From NCBI RefSeq assembly GCF_014192015.1, contig NZ_JACHXJ010000007.1, forward strand, positions 283,193 through 347,192: DNA of 64,000 bases. The letters are read 5' to 3'. A program made the position numbers and the translations under genes. Shown piece by piece: positions 42,873-51,875 of the stretch (position 1 is its first letter; the number at the start of each line of letters is the position of its first letter). The DNA is from Paenibacillus rhizosphaerae. GTDB lineage: Bacteria; Bacillota; Bacilli; Paenibacillales; Paenibacillaceae. The notes beneath the pieces were generated by a model that was given only the letters and a program-made list of their open reading frames with translations, did no database searches and had not been told where the DNA came from.

Positions 42873-44324
42873 ATGGATATGACAAAACCCAAATTAATGC
42901 TGTTCTCACATGTCAGCAATACCAAAAGCATAACAGGAGCCGAGAAGCTGCTGCTCCTGTTCTGCCGATTTATGTCACCCTATTTCAACTGCATTTTAGT
43001 GGCTCCGGGCGAAGGCAAACTGACCGATCATGCCCGTAAGCAGGGAATTCAGGTCATGATTCAGACCTTCCCCCTGTTGTATGGCATGTATAACCCGGAC
43101 TCCCGGCTGCCGCAGAATGCCGAGGAGCTGCGCAGCCATCCCGATTACGCCTCCGTCGTCCGGCTCATCGGAGAGACCGCACCGGATTTGGTGCTGACGA
43201 ACACGATCGTCAACGCGCTGCCCGCAATCGCCGCCAAATCACTCGGAATCCCTGTCGTCTGGAAAGTGACGGAGGTCATTCAGGAGAACGAGTTTACGAC
43301 GGACGTGCTGAACATTGCTGACTTTTACAGCGATTGGATCATCTCGATTTCGGAGTCAGCCGCCAGGGTGTTTCTGGGGAAGATCAGCAGTCCGATCAGC
43401 CTGCTGCCTCCGTCCACGGACAGCGAACGGCTGCATTCCTTCAGCGAGATGGTAAGGCAGAGCGAGCGGAAAGGGCTGCGGCTGAAAGAGGAGCATAAAT
43501 GCATCGGCTACATTTCCGCTTTCATTCATCCGGAAAAAGGCTTAAAAGAGTTTATTCGTATGGCGATATCTCTATGCCCCAGACGACCCGAATGCCGTTT
43601 TGTGATCGTCGGCAGGGCTGCGGATCATCGCTATTACGATGCCTGTTTGACGGATGTCAGATTTTCCGGATATAAATCAAGGTTCCAGTTTATCCCTTTC
43701 GTGGAATCGGTACAGTCTGTTTACAGCGCGATGGACATTCTTGTTGTCCCGAGCATGGTGTCGGAGGGCTTCGGAATGACCGCGCTGGAAGGCATGCTGT
43801 GCGGGAAACCGGTGGTTGCTTTTGCATCCGGTGGACTTGGTGAGCTGATGGTTAGTACAGGCAATGGGCATCTGGCCGTACCCGCCGGAGATTCGCAGGG
43901 GCTGGCCGACAAGGTTGCCGGTCTGCTCGACGATCCGGCCGCCCTGGCGAACACCGGATTCCACAATGAAGCGACGGCAAGGGCGATGTACGGGATTGAG
44001 ACCTATCAGCGGAGGCTGGATGAAATCATTAATCAGTGGCGCACATTTTTTCCGCATTGGCTGATGCCCGGAAACCGCGCCCCGCTGACCTTTGCGGAAC
44101 CCGAGATACCGGCTCAGCCTCCGATCGAGCCTCCGGAGGAGCCGGCACCTTCCCGGCGTAAGGTGCGGCGGTCCAGAGGCAGAACATCCTACCGCATCAG
44201 GATCATCCGAAAGAGAAGGGTGAAGAAAGCTGCAAGAAGGCCCCGGAAACGGAAGCTTGTAAAAGCAGTTCGCAAGCTGAAACTAATGAAGTCCGCCAAA
44301 CGGCGGAAGAAGGCGAAGCGATAG
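42873..44324 (+). CDS. GT4-family glycosyltransferase with very basic C-terminus
   Basis: The 483-residue GT-B glycosyltransferase has a C-terminal nucleotide-sugar domain with IGYISAFIHPEKGLKEFI, FVIVGRAAD and the E-x7-E motif in VVPSMVSEGFGMTALEGM. After about residue 400 comes a Pro/Glu linker and then about 70 residues with over 40% Lys/Arg (for example RIIRKRRVKKAARRPRKRKL). Such a tail is unusual for GT4 enzymes and matches the basic segments of its neighbours. It starts 146 nt after the CgeB gene. Confidence 0.85.
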   Translation: MDMTKPKLMLFSHVSNTKSITGAEKLLLLFCRFMSPYFNCILVAPGEGKLTDHARKQGIQVMIQTFPLLYGMYNPDSRLPQNAEELRSHPDYASVVRLIGETAPDLVLTNTIVNALPAIAAKSLGIPVVWKVTEVIQENEFTTDVLNIADFYSDWIISISESAARVFLGKISSPISLLPPSTDSERLHSFSEMVRQSERKGLRLKEEHKCIGYISAFIHPEKGLKEFIRMAISLCPRRPECRFVIVGRAADHRYYDACLTDVRFSGYKSRFQFIPFVESVQSVYSAMDILVVPSMVSEGFGMTALEGMLCGKPVVAFASGGLGELMVSTGNGHLAVPAGDSQGLADKVAGLLDDPAALANTGFHNEATARAMYGIETYQRRLDEIINQWRTFFPHWLMPGNRAPLTFAEPEIPAQPPIEPPEEPAPSRRKVRRSRGRTSYRIRIIRKRRVKKAARRPRKRKLVKAVRKLKLMKSAKRRKKAKR

Positions 44325-44340
44325 ATAGGAGACGGAAGTT

Positions 44341-45432
44341 ATGAGAATTATGACCATTTTGGGTACAAGGCCCGAAATCATCCGTCTCAGTCTCATTCTT
44401 CCGAAGCTGGACCGGTATGCGGAGCGCCATGTGCTGGTGCATACCGGGCAGAATTTTGCAGAAAGGCTGAGCGGGATCTTTTTTAGCCAACTGGGATTGC
44501 GAAAGCCTGATTACGTGCTGCAGGACTCGGCGGCTTCCCTCGGAACGCAGCTGTCGGCGATGTTCTCCCAAATGGAAGATATCCTGGAGCGGGAGAAGCC
44601 CGATACCATTTTGCTTCTCGGGGACACCAACAGCGCCCTCTGCGCGATTCTGGCCGAACGGCTCGGGTATCCCGTGGTGCACATGGAGGCAGGAAACCGC
44701 TGCTTCGACCTGAATGTTCCGGAGGAGAAGAACCGGCGTATCATTGATGCCATTTCTTCTATTAATATGCCGTATACCGAGCAGAGTAAAAAGCACTTAA
44801 TTGCCGAGGGTTTTCCGAGCAACCGCATCGTTCTTACGGGCAATCCCATTTATGAAGTCATGAAGCATTACGAAGCCCAGACTCGGGGCAGCAGCATCCT
44901 GGAAACCCTGGGTCTTGCGCCGAAGGAGTATTTTCTTGTCACCGCGCACCGTGCGGAGAATGTGGACCGGCCAGAGCATCTGGAGCAGATTATGCAGGGG
45001 TTGAACCTGATCGCTGAAAATCACGGCCGTCGTATTATCTGCAGCATTCATCCCCGGACCGCATCGCGGATTGCCGAGCACTCCGGATTTTCCATGAACC
45101 CTCTGGTGGAATTTCATGAACCCTTTGGATTTTTCGACTTTGTCCAATTGGAACGATCTGCTTGCTGTGCATTAACGGACAGCGGAACCGTGCAGGAGGA
45201 GTGCTGCATGATGCAGGTACCGACTGTCACGATGAGGCAAACGACGGAGCGGCCGGAAACGGTGGATTGCGGGAGCAATATCGTATCCGGCGTCAATGCG
45301 AAGCGGATTGCCGATTCAGCGGCCCTGATGCTGGAGCTGAACACGAAGTGGCAGTGTCCGCAAGGATATTTGGCGGAAGATGTATCGGATAAGGTTGTCA
45401 AATTTCTGCTTGGAGGGAAAGTGCATGTTTGA
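44341..45432 (+). CDS. wecB: UDP-N-acetylglucosamine 2-epimerase, CapG/FnlC-like
   Basis: Non-hydrolysing 2-epimerase acting on a UDP-N-acetyl sugar. The 363-residue protein has GTRPEIIRL, HTGQN, LLLGDTNSALCA, the HMEAGNRCFD...PEEKNRRIID region and ALTDSGTVQEECC. The NRCFD and DSGT variants (instead of RTGD/DSGG of MnaA) are those of CapG/FnlC enzymes that epimerise 6-deoxy amino sugars. The next two genes supply the preceding steps, so the product is probably UDP-L-FucNAc or UDP-L-QuiNAc. AGGAGA lies upstream. Confidence 0.88.
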   Translation: MRIMTILGTRPEIIRLSLILPKLDRYAERHVLVHTGQNFAERLSGIFFSQLGLRKPDYVLQDSAASLGTQLSAMFSQMEDILEREKPDTILLLGDTNSALCAILAERLGYPVVHMEAGNRCFDLNVPEEKNRRIIDAISSINMPYTEQSKKHLIAEGFPSNRIVLTGNPIYEVMKHYEAQTRGSSILETLGLAPKEYFLVTAHRAENVDRPEHLEQIMQGLNLIAENHGRRIICSIHPRTASRIAEHSGFSMNPLVEFHEPFGFFDFVQLERSACCALTDSGTVQEECCMMQVPTVTMRQTTERPETVDCGSNIVSGVNAKRIADSAALMLELNTKWQCPQGYLAEDVSDKVVKFLLGGKVHV

Positions 45433-46408
45433 AAATCAGCGTATTTTGGTGACCGGCGGCACCGGTTCATGGGGGTATGAGTTGATTGCCCAGCTGCTGC
45501 CGCTGGGTCCGAAGGAAGTGGTGGTATACTCCCGGAATGAGTCTTCCCAAGTGGCGATGAGCCGGGAGTTCGAGAACGACCGGCTGCATTTCCGGATCGG
45601 AGACATCCGGGATAAGGAAGCGTTGACCGCCGCATGCCAAAACATCGATTACGTGTTTCATCTGGCGGCCCTTAAGCATGTACCTGTATGTGAAGACCAG
45701 CCGTATGAGGCGCTGAAGACGAATGTCATCGGCACCCAGAATGTCATTGAAGCGGCGATTGAAAACAAGGTGAAAAAGGTCATTTATATTTCAACCGATA
45801 AAGCCGCCAATCCTTCGAACTTTTACGGAATGACCAAAGCGATCGGCGAAAAGCTGATCGTCTATGCCAATCTCCTGCACACGGACACCCGTTTCGTAAC
45901 GGTCCGCGGCGGCAACGTGCTGGGAACCAACGGCAGCGTGGTGCACGTGTTCAAGGACCAAATCCGGAACAAAGGCCAGGTCTCCATCACCGATATGGCC
46001 ATGACGCGCTTCTTCCTGACGCTCCGCGACGCAATCACCCTGCTGTTCAAAGCATCCGAGGAAAGCATCGGCGGGGAGATCTTTGTCATGACGATGCCGG
46101 CCTGCAGCATCGTCGATTTGGCGGAAGTGCTCATTGAAGCATCGGGACGGGAAGATGTCAAAATCGTTGAGACAGGCATCCGACCCGGAGAGAAAATTCA
46201 CGAAATCCTGATGAGCGATTATGAGAGCCTGACGACGGTCGTCTATGACGAGGAGTATCTGGTGATTCTGCCGACTCTGAATATGCCCGAGCTGAAGGAG
46301 AGATATAACCACTGCCGGCCCGTTTCGTTCAGCAGCTTCAGCTCGAATTACCATCTGATGAGCAAAGAGGAGATCCGTGAAATCCTGCAGCGCGGAGGGT
46401 TCCTGTAA
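45425..46408 (+). CDS. UDP-GlcNAc 4,6-dehydratase/5-epimerase (CapE/FlaA1-like SDR)
   Basis: The 327-residue enzyme has the NAD motif TGGTGSWG, FRIGDIRDKE, HLAALKHVPVCED and the catalytic ISTDKAANP...FYGMTK. These fit FlaA1/CapE-type enzymes that make UDP-4-keto-6-deoxy-L-hexoses from UDP-GlcNAc. The YGMTK motif is closer to FlaA1/PseB than to CapE (MGISK), but the neighbours point to an L-amino sugar route. It starts inside the previous gene's end (8-nt overlap) behind GGAGG. Confidence 0.85.
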   Translation: MFENQRILVTGGTGSWGYELIAQLLPLGPKEVVVYSRNESSQVAMSREFENDRLHFRIGDIRDKEALTAACQNIDYVFHLAALKHVPVCEDQPYEALKTNVIGTQNVIEAAIENKVKKVIYISTDKAANPSNFYGMTKAIGEKLIVYANLLHTDTRFVTVRGGNVLGTNGSVVHVFKDQIRNKGQVSITDMAMTRFFLTLRDAITLLFKASEESIGGEIFVMTMPACSIVDLAEVLIEASGREDVKIVETGIRPGEKIHEILMSDYESLTTVVYDEEYLVILPTLNMPELKERYNHCRPVSFSSFSSNYHLMSKEEIREILQRGGFL

Positions 46409-47256
46409 TGAAACTTTTAATACTGGGAGCTAACGGAATGGCCGGGCATGTGCTGGTCAAGTATTTCAAAGAACAGGCAGCGCATCAAGTGTTTTATACG
46501 ACAAGGGACCCCCGGGATCCGGGGGGGCTGGTTCTGGATGCGGCGGATATCAGCACAATGGAGAAGCTGGTCGACATCGTCAGACCCGATGTGATCATCA
46601 ACGCGATCGGCGTCCTCAACCAATTTGCCGATGCGGACAAAATCAATGCCTATCACATCAACGGCTTTCTGCCGCACCGTCTGCGCCGGTCCGCCGATGC
46701 CGCCGGCGCCAGACTGATCCACATCAGCACCGACTGCGTATTTGAGGGGACCCGCGGCCGGTACCGGGAAAACGACGAGACGGACGGAACGAGCGTCTAC
46801 GCCGTGACGAAGGCGCTCGGTGAGGTTCGCGCGCCGGGTCATTTGACCATCCGCACGTCCATTATCGGTCCGGAAATCCGTCCTAACGGGATCGGACTGA
46901 TGCACTGGTTCATGAGCCAACGCGGAACTGTATCCGGATACCGCAACGTACTGTGGAACGGCGTCACCACGCTGGAGCTGGCCAAAGCGGTCGATTCGCT
47001 TTTGGCCTCTTCTGTATCCGGACTCATTCACTTGGCGCATCCGGTGCCCATCAGCAAGCATGATCTGCTGCTGCTGTTCAAGGAGATCTGGAACCTTCAG
47101 CACATCGACGTCGTTGGATCAGACGTACCCGTTCAGGACCGGACGCTGGTCTCCACCCGTGATGATTGGAGCTATCCAGTTCCTCATTACAGTGACATGC
47201 TGAAGGAGTTGGAGCTATGGATGCGCTCAGCGACGTCCGAAAGCGAGTCATCCTGA
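46408..47256 (+). CDS. RmlD-like sugar-nucleotide reductase
   Basis: The 282-residue SDR has GANGMAGHVL, the active region ISTDCVFEGTRGRYRE, then YAVTKALGE (Tyr-x3-Lys). It should reduce the 4-keto sugar made by the preceding enzyme. It lacks the C-terminal cupin domain of CapF (about 370 residues), so it looks like WbvR/RmlD; that favours UDP-L-RhaNAc, then UDP-L-QuiNAc, over the FucNAc route. Start overlaps the previous stop by one base. Confidence 0.82.
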   Translation: MKLLILGANGMAGHVLVKYFKEQAAHQVFYTTRDPRDPGGLVLDAADISTMEKLVDIVRPDVIINAIGVLNQFADADKINAYHINGFLPHRLRRSADAAGARLIHISTDCVFEGTRGRYRENDETDGTSVYAVTKALGEVRAPGHLTIRTSIIGPEIRPNGIGLMHWFMSQRGTVSGYRNVLWNGVTTLELAKAVDSLLASSVSGLIHLAHPVPISKHDLLLLFKEIWNLQHIDVVGSDVPVQDRTLVSTRDDWSYPVPHYSDMLKELELWMRSATSESESS

Positions 47257-48146
47257 TTACCGGAGCCACGGGATTTACCGGCAGCCACGCCTGCCGGTAT
47301 TTCGCCGGGCTGGGAATGCAGGTGGCTGCCATCGTACGTCAGGTCAAACCAGCCGATCACGTCGACGGGGTTAAATATTACCGCTGCGACCTCCGGGACA
47401 GAGCGCGCGTGGAGGAACTTGTCCACGCCGTTTCTCCGGACTACGTCCTCCATCTGGGCGGGAAAAACTCCGTCCCCGAATCCTGGCAAGATCCGCTGAC
47501 CTATATGGAGACCAATCTGCTTTTCACACTGTACCTGCTGAACGCCCTTCGGCCATTTCCTTCCTGCCGGATATTGGTTGCCGGATCAATGACGGTATTT
47601 CCGCTGGCACCTCCGTTTCGTCCGACGCATCCTTACGGACTGAGCAAAAGTCTGCAGCAGACGGCGGCCGTATCCTGGGGTCTCCTGTATAAACAGTCGG
47701 TCATGATCGCCGAACCGGCCAATTTGATCGGTCCCGGACCGTCCACCGGTTTTTGCGCTTTGCTCGGCCGCTATATCGCGGCCTGGGAGCAGGGGAAGGC
47801 GGCCCAGGCGTTTCAAGTCTCGTCCCGTTCGGCGCAAAGGGACTTTCTGGACGTAAGGGATGCGGTTAAAGCTTACGGGTATCTGCTCGAGCATGGAAAT
47901 CCCGGGGAGATTTATCCCATCCGGTCAGGGCGGTACGTTAGCCTGGGCGAGATCGCCGATCTATTCATAGAGATTTCGGGCAGCAAACCGCCTATCGATT
48001 GGGGAGACAGCGACGACTGGTCGAAGGCAGGATCACAGGAGCCTCCCGGTCTGCAGCTTGCCGATTGGCAGCCCGCTATATCGCTGCGAACGTCCCTGCA
48101 GGATATTCTTCTATATTATCGGAGTCAGGAAGGAGGTTCGTCGTGA
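47217..48146 (+). CDS. NAD-dependent sugar epimerase/dehydratase (GMD/RMD-like)
   Basis: The 309-residue extended SDR has ITGATGFTGSHACRYF, the HLGGKNSVPESW region, and PTHPYGLSKSLQQ holding the Tyr-x3-Lys pair. The pattern is that of GDP-mannose 4,6-dehydratases and GDP-4-keto-rhamnose reductases, but the substrate cannot be fixed. It overlaps the previous gene by 40 nt, with GGAG upstream of its ATG. Coupled at its end to the next gene. Confidence 0.82.
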   Translation: MDALSDVRKRVILITGATGFTGSHACRYFAGLGMQVAAIVRQVKPADHVDGVKYYRCDLRDRARVEELVHAVSPDYVLHLGGKNSVPESWQDPLTYMETNLLFTLYLLNALRPFPSCRILVAGSMTVFPLAPPFRPTHPYGLSKSLQQTAAVSWGLLYKQSVMIAEPANLIGPGPSTGFCALLGRYIAAWEQGKAAQAFQVSSRSAQRDFLDVRDAVKAYGYLLEHGNPGEIYPIRSGRYVSLGEIADLFIEISGSKPPIDWGDSDDWSKAGSQEPPGLQLADWQPAISLRTSLQDILLYYRSQEGGSS

Positions 48147-48856
48147 GACCTTTGGTGACGATCATTATTCCGTTCTACAACGACACTTACGTCAATCAAG
48201 CCGTGCAGAGTGCACTATCGCAGTCCTACAGCCCGATCGAAATCATTGTCGTAGACGACGGGTCTACGCAGTTTGTCGAGCGTCTGACACCCTTTATGCC
48301 TTATATCCATTACCTCGGCAAAGCGAACGGCGGGACCGCTAGCGCCTTGAATCACGGCATTCGGAGCGCTTCCGGGGAGTACATCGCTTGGCTGAGCTCA
48401 GACGACATCTTTTATCCCGACAAAATCAATAACCAGGTGTTGTTTATGCAGCAGCACAACGCATGGATTTCCCATACGAACTTTAACTATATTAACCAAT
48501 ACAGCATGGTCACCCAGTATCGGGCGGGAGTATCCTTTGAACGGATGGTCGATTTCTACCGGTGCTTTCTGAATGCGAACCCGGTGAACGGATGCACGGT
48601 GATGATGAGAAAACAGTTGTTTGCTTACATTGGGCTGTTCGACGAAAGGCTGCCTTATACCCATGACCTGGAATTTTGGGCCAGAGCGATCCAAGCCGGG
48701 TTCCCGATGCCCTACTTGGATGAGCCGCTGGTCGCCTACCGGATGCATGAAGGGATGGGCACCATCCGGCACCGGGAGGCGATCCAGCATGAATATGCCG
48801 CAACCCAGGCCAGCGTAAGAACGGCGCTCGCTCCGATCGTAGCGGCGATGGATTGA
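48143..48856 (+). CDS. GT2-family glycosyltransferase
   Basis: The 237-residue GT-A enzyme has VTIIIPFYNDTYVNQAVQSA, EIIVVDDGSTQ, GGTASALNHGI, the metal motif WLSSDDIFYPDK and a DLEFWARAIQAG catalytic segment. Start is GTG 48143 with GGAGG upstream, overlapping the previous stop. Last gene of the nucleotide-sugar sub-operon before a terminator. The acceptor is unknown. Confidence 0.85.
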   Translation: MRPLVTIIIPFYNDTYVNQAVQSALSQSYSPIEIIVVDDGSTQFVERLTPFMPYIHYLGKANGGTASALNHGIRSASGEYIAWLSSDDIFYPDKINNQVLFMQQHNAWISHTNFNYINQYSMVTQYRAGVSFERMVDFYRCFLNANPVNGCTVMMRKQLFAYIGLFDERLPYTHDLEFWARAIQAGFPMPYLDEPLVAYRMHEGMGTIRHREAIQHEYAATQASVRTALAPIVAAMD

Positions 48857-48915
48857 GATTTATACGTAGGCGGCTGCAGATCCCGATTTATCCGCCTACG
48901 ACAGCTTTCCCCTCA

Positions 48916-48945
48916 GCCCCGAAAATCACGTTTCGGGGCCTTTTT
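48916..48945 (+). terminator. Intrinsic terminator of the nucleotide-sugar operon
   Basis: GCCCCGAAA and TTTCGGGGC arms with five T after CC, 60 nt after the GT2 stop. Confidence 0.88.
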
Positions 48946-49041
48946 CATTGTGATCCATCCATACGGGTTTACCATGTGCATTTTCCTCGGAATTTACCTG
49001 GCATGAGTGGGCCAAGAGTCGGGTCCGTGCCGTGTTATTCT

Positions 49042-49056
49042 CAATATAGTATATTG
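49042..49056. promoter_or_regulatory. Perfect AT-rich palindrome before a GT4 gene
   Basis: CAATATAGTATATTG is a perfect 7-1-7 palindrome, 62 bp upstream of the next gene and after a terminator. Position suits an operator; the cognate protein is not known. Confidence 0.35.
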
Positions 49057-49117
49057 TCTGAACGTTACCGTCTGCAGGAATCCGGCCAAAGACCGAATTC
49101 CATGAAAGGAGCGATAT

Positions 49118-50335
49118 ATGAAGATACTGCTTGCTACCTTCTGGGGGATCCCCCATGTCGGCGGCGTATGGAAGTATATGACTCAAATCCAGCAGCGCTT
49201 GGAGGCGATAGGGCATCAGGTGGATTTGATGGGCACAACCATCGACGAGGCGGGTTTTTGCATCCATAACCGGGGCCGGGTCATATCGAAAGAGAAGCTT
49301 CGCCCCTTTCTGGACGCGAAGCTGGCCGCTCCTTATGCTCCGCAAATGCATAGTCACCCGCTGATCCGCTATTACGAAGAAAACCGCTATATGATGGAAC
49401 TGTCAGCCGCGTACATGGGTTTGAACCAGTACGACATCATTCATACCCAGGATATATTTACCGGCCGGGCACTCAGCCGGGTCAAACCGGCTCACGTGCC
49501 TTTGGTTGCCCAAGTGCATGGCTCCGTATCGGGAGAACTGCATAGTCATTTCCGCCTGCATCCGCACCTGGGCATCGGGGAGAATTCACCGGCATGGCGC
49601 TACTGCAAAACCATCGAGTATTACGGTGCAACGGCAGGAGACGTCACCATCACGTCAACGCAGTGGCAGAAGAACGAGCTGATGCACGATTTCGGGATAC
49701 CGGAACATCGGATTACCGTTTTCCAGTATGGCCTGGATACGGCGGATTTTTGGTACAAAGCCCAGGCGGGAACAACCATGCATCGGCCGCCGGGCAAGAA
49801 GATGATCATTTTTCCGGCACGGTTGTCCTTCGTCAAAGGCGTCGATGTGTTGATTTCGGCTCTGGGCATGCTCAAATACATGCGCAATGACTGGGAATGC
49901 TGGATCGTCGGCGACGGGGAGAAGCGAGAAGAGCTGGAGCGGCAGGCCAATGGACTCGCCTTGCAGGGCCTGGTGCATTTTCTCGGCGTTCGTCACGATA
50001 TTCCGGCCCTCCTGATGCAGTCGGATATATTCGTGCACTCCTGCATTCAGGATAACCAGCCGTTTTCGGTCATGGAAGCGCAGCACGCCGGACTTCCGGC
50101 ATGCGTATCGAATGCGGGCGGGCTGCCCGAGATGGTGGAACACGGTGTAACGGGACTGGTCTCTCCGGTCAGGGATCCCGTGACGCTGGCTCAGCATCTG
50201 GAGCTGCTCCTTCGCAATGATGAGTTTCGGCTGCAGTTAGGCAGGAACGCAGCCGCTTGGGCGGCGGGACATTGGTCCTTGGATCTGATGATCGACCGTC
50301 TGCTGAATCTGTACACCCATGTCATGAATCATTGA
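49118..50335 (+). CDS. GT4-family glycosyltransferase
   Basis: The 405-residue GT-B enzyme has the N-terminal acceptor domain KILLATFWGIPHVGGVWKYM. Its donor domain has PARLSFVKGVDVLISAL, CWIVGDGEKREELE and an E-x7-E-type region HSCIQDNQPFSVMEAQHAG, followed by VSNAGGLPEMVEHGVTG. All core elements are present. AAAGGAG lies upstream. It begins a new transcript within the island, after a terminator and palindrome. Confidence 0.88.
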   Translation: MKILLATFWGIPHVGGVWKYMTQIQQRLEAIGHQVDLMGTTIDEAGFCIHNRGRVISKEKLRPFLDAKLAAPYAPQMHSHPLIRYYEENRYMMELSAAYMGLNQYDIIHTQDIFTGRALSRVKPAHVPLVAQVHGSVSGELHSHFRLHPHLGIGENSPAWRYCKTIEYYGATAGDVTITSTQWQKNELMHDFGIPEHRITVFQYGLDTADFWYKAQAGTTMHRPPGKKMIIFPARLSFVKGVDVLISALGMLKYMRNDWECWIVGDGEKREELERQANGLALQGLVHFLGVRHDIPALLMQSDIFVHSCIQDNQPFSVMEAQHAGLPACVSNAGGLPEMVEHGVTGLVSPVRDPVTLAQHLELLLRNDEFRLQLGRNAAAWAAGHWSLDLMIDRLLNLYTHVMNH

Positions 50336-50358
50336 TGCGTTATTGGTGAAAGGAGAGG

Positions 50359-50541
50359 ATGAGCTTGTCCGGAGAACCGTATCAAGTCATCGGCGATTTG
50401 TACAACCGGATTTTTACGGTTCAGGCGACGCATATCGATGTGAAGGTGGATTATGCGGTCTGGAACCAAATCTTTGCCAATCTGCCCAAGGACTATAAAC
50501 TGCCCGATGCCGCAGTGCTGCTTCTCGATAAACCTTTCTGA
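50359..50541 (+). CDS. Small protein, unknown (60 aa)
   Basis: The predicted protein starts MSLSGEPYQVIGDLYNRIFT and is mixed alpha/beta with no signal or membrane segment. AAAGGAGAGG directly precedes it (TTG 50365 is an alternative start with better spacing). It sits 23 nt behind a GT4 gene and before a strong terminator, so it is probably co-transcribed. No family was recognised. Confidence 0.6.
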   Translation: MSLSGEPYQVIGDLYNRIFTVQATHIDVKVDYAVWNQIFANLPKDYKLPDAAVLLLDKPF

Positions 50542-50583
50542 ATGCAGCGGGCAGGGTGTCTGTTCGGTCTTTTGCTTATGTAT

Positions 50584-50648
50584 AAAGAACCCCCTCTGAT
50601 ATAAATGGCGGCTTAGAGCCCCATTTATGCAGAGAGGGTTTCTTTTTT
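50584..50648 (+). terminator. Long-hairpin terminator
   Basis: AAAGAACCCCCTCTG pairs with CAGAGAGGGTTTCTTT, with ATAAATGG/CCATTTAT inside, followed by T. It lies between the 60-aa gene and the opposing DUF1796 gene. Confidence 0.8.
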
Positions 50649-50684
50649 GAGAAATATAGGTGCAGCTCCCTGGGGTTATCTGCT

Positions 50685-51317
50685 TCAAGATTCGTCGAGA
50701 TGGATGTTGCTGAGCAGATCGGTCCACAGCGGATCGTTTCCTTTCCAGTAACCCGCTTTGGGCATCAGCAGGGAACATACCCGGTCGACCGGGCATTCGG
50801 TTTCTACGATGCCTTCGACCGTATCGGTATGGTTGATCAGCAGAATGCTGAACTCATGAGCGACCAATCCCGACAAAATATTACGCAGTTCCTCCGCCTG
50901 CTCGAAAGTCCCCTCGGTCCGGATAAACAGCGTTTTACGGCTGGTCGCGCATTTGTTCAGAAAACGTTCGACCCGCCGATCGTATTTAGCCTTGACGGAC
51001 GGGTAAGCCGCCAGGTTATCGGGGGTGTTGGCATGCGTAAAAAAATCGTGGTTGGACCCGAGATTGTATTCCGTCTCCATGACGAGGTAAAGGGCATCGC
51101 TGAGCTGTTTCTCCACGACCAGATTATTCCGGTCCATAAACCGGGCAAACCGATTGGCAAGCAGTCGGTTTACATCGGACAAATTGTAGGAAGACATCCA
51201 ATCCAGCGGCCCGGCATAAGGGCGCAGGTTGTATTTTTCCAATTGGATCGAAACGAGACACAGATCGCCAAGGCTGAAGATGGCTTCGTAAGTTCCTTGA
51301 ATGTCGGCCAATTTCAT
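50685..51317 (-). CDS. DUF1796 family putative cysteine peptidase
   Basis: The 210-residue protein has the family's opening FSLGDLCLVSIQLEKYNLRP then YAGPLDWM, a later HDFF, and LFIRTEGTF. DUF1796 proteins are predicted papain-like peptidases or transglutaminase-like enzymes; here the Cys of SLGDLC and the His of HDFF are present. It runs opposite to the rest of the island. The start at 51317 has AAAGGAG 8 nt upstream. Target unknown; processing or crosslinking of the surface layer is speculation. Confidence 0.75.
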   Translation of the reverse strand: MKLADIQGTYEAIFSLGDLCLVSIQLEKYNLRPYAGPLDWMSSYNLSDVNRLLANRFARFMDRNNLVVEKQLSDALYLVMETEYNLGSNHDFFTHANTPDNLAAYPSVKAKYDRRVERFLNKCATSRKTLFIRTEGTFEQAEELRNILSGLVAHEFSILLINHTDTVEGIVETECPVDRVCSLLMPKAGYWKGNDPLWTDLLSNIHLDES

Positions 51318-51514
51318 GCGGGACACTCCTTTCTATGTTTTCTTCAAACATATGAATGCGACTACATATTATTAGATGCAATTCAAGCCAGCTTGCTTGG
51401 ATGTCTGTGTAAGCTGAAAGAACAAATAAGTTCGCCGCCCCTTCCATCCGCCCGTACATTTGTCCGTGGATAGCCATAGTCTGATATAAAGACATCTACT
51501 CTGGAGGAATGGTC

Positions 51515-51850
51515 ATGTCCATACTGCGTTTGGGGTCGACCGAATCTGGGCCAATCGACTGCAGGTATATTCAAACCGTTGATCTGGAAATTACGAATCA
51601 TGGATGGGAACCATTTGATATGCTCGTTCAAGGATACCGGAGCGACGGTCTGTTTTATGTAAGCCTGATCCATGCCGATCCGGGTCAGATCGTCCCGGTG
51701 CACGGCATCATGACGAATTATACCCCGTTTGAGCTTGTGCTTGTGACCAACATCAACGTGGCGGATTATACGGCGGCCGTATTCATGATGAAGGATCGCG
51801 GTAACCTGATCGCAGTATACACACAAAATGATGCGGACCGTTTCAGCTGA
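51515..51850 (+). CDS. Small beta-rich protein, unknown
   Basis: The 111-residue protein is mostly alternating polar/hydrophobic residues (YIQTVDLEITNHGWEPFDML, FELVLVTNINVADYTAAVFM), as in a beta-sandwich. There is no signal or membrane segment. GGAGGA lies 7 nt before ATG 51515. It may be a structural component of the spore surface or an accessory to the glycosyltransferase that follows. No family was recognised. Confidence 0.68.
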   Translation: MSILRLGSTESGPIDCRYIQTVDLEITNHGWEPFDMLVQGYRSDGLFYVSLIHADPGQIVPVHGIMTNYTPFELVLVTNINVADYTAAVFMMKDRGNLIAVYTQNDADRFS

Positions 51851-51875
51851 GAGGGGGAGGCCGGGAGGAACGATC

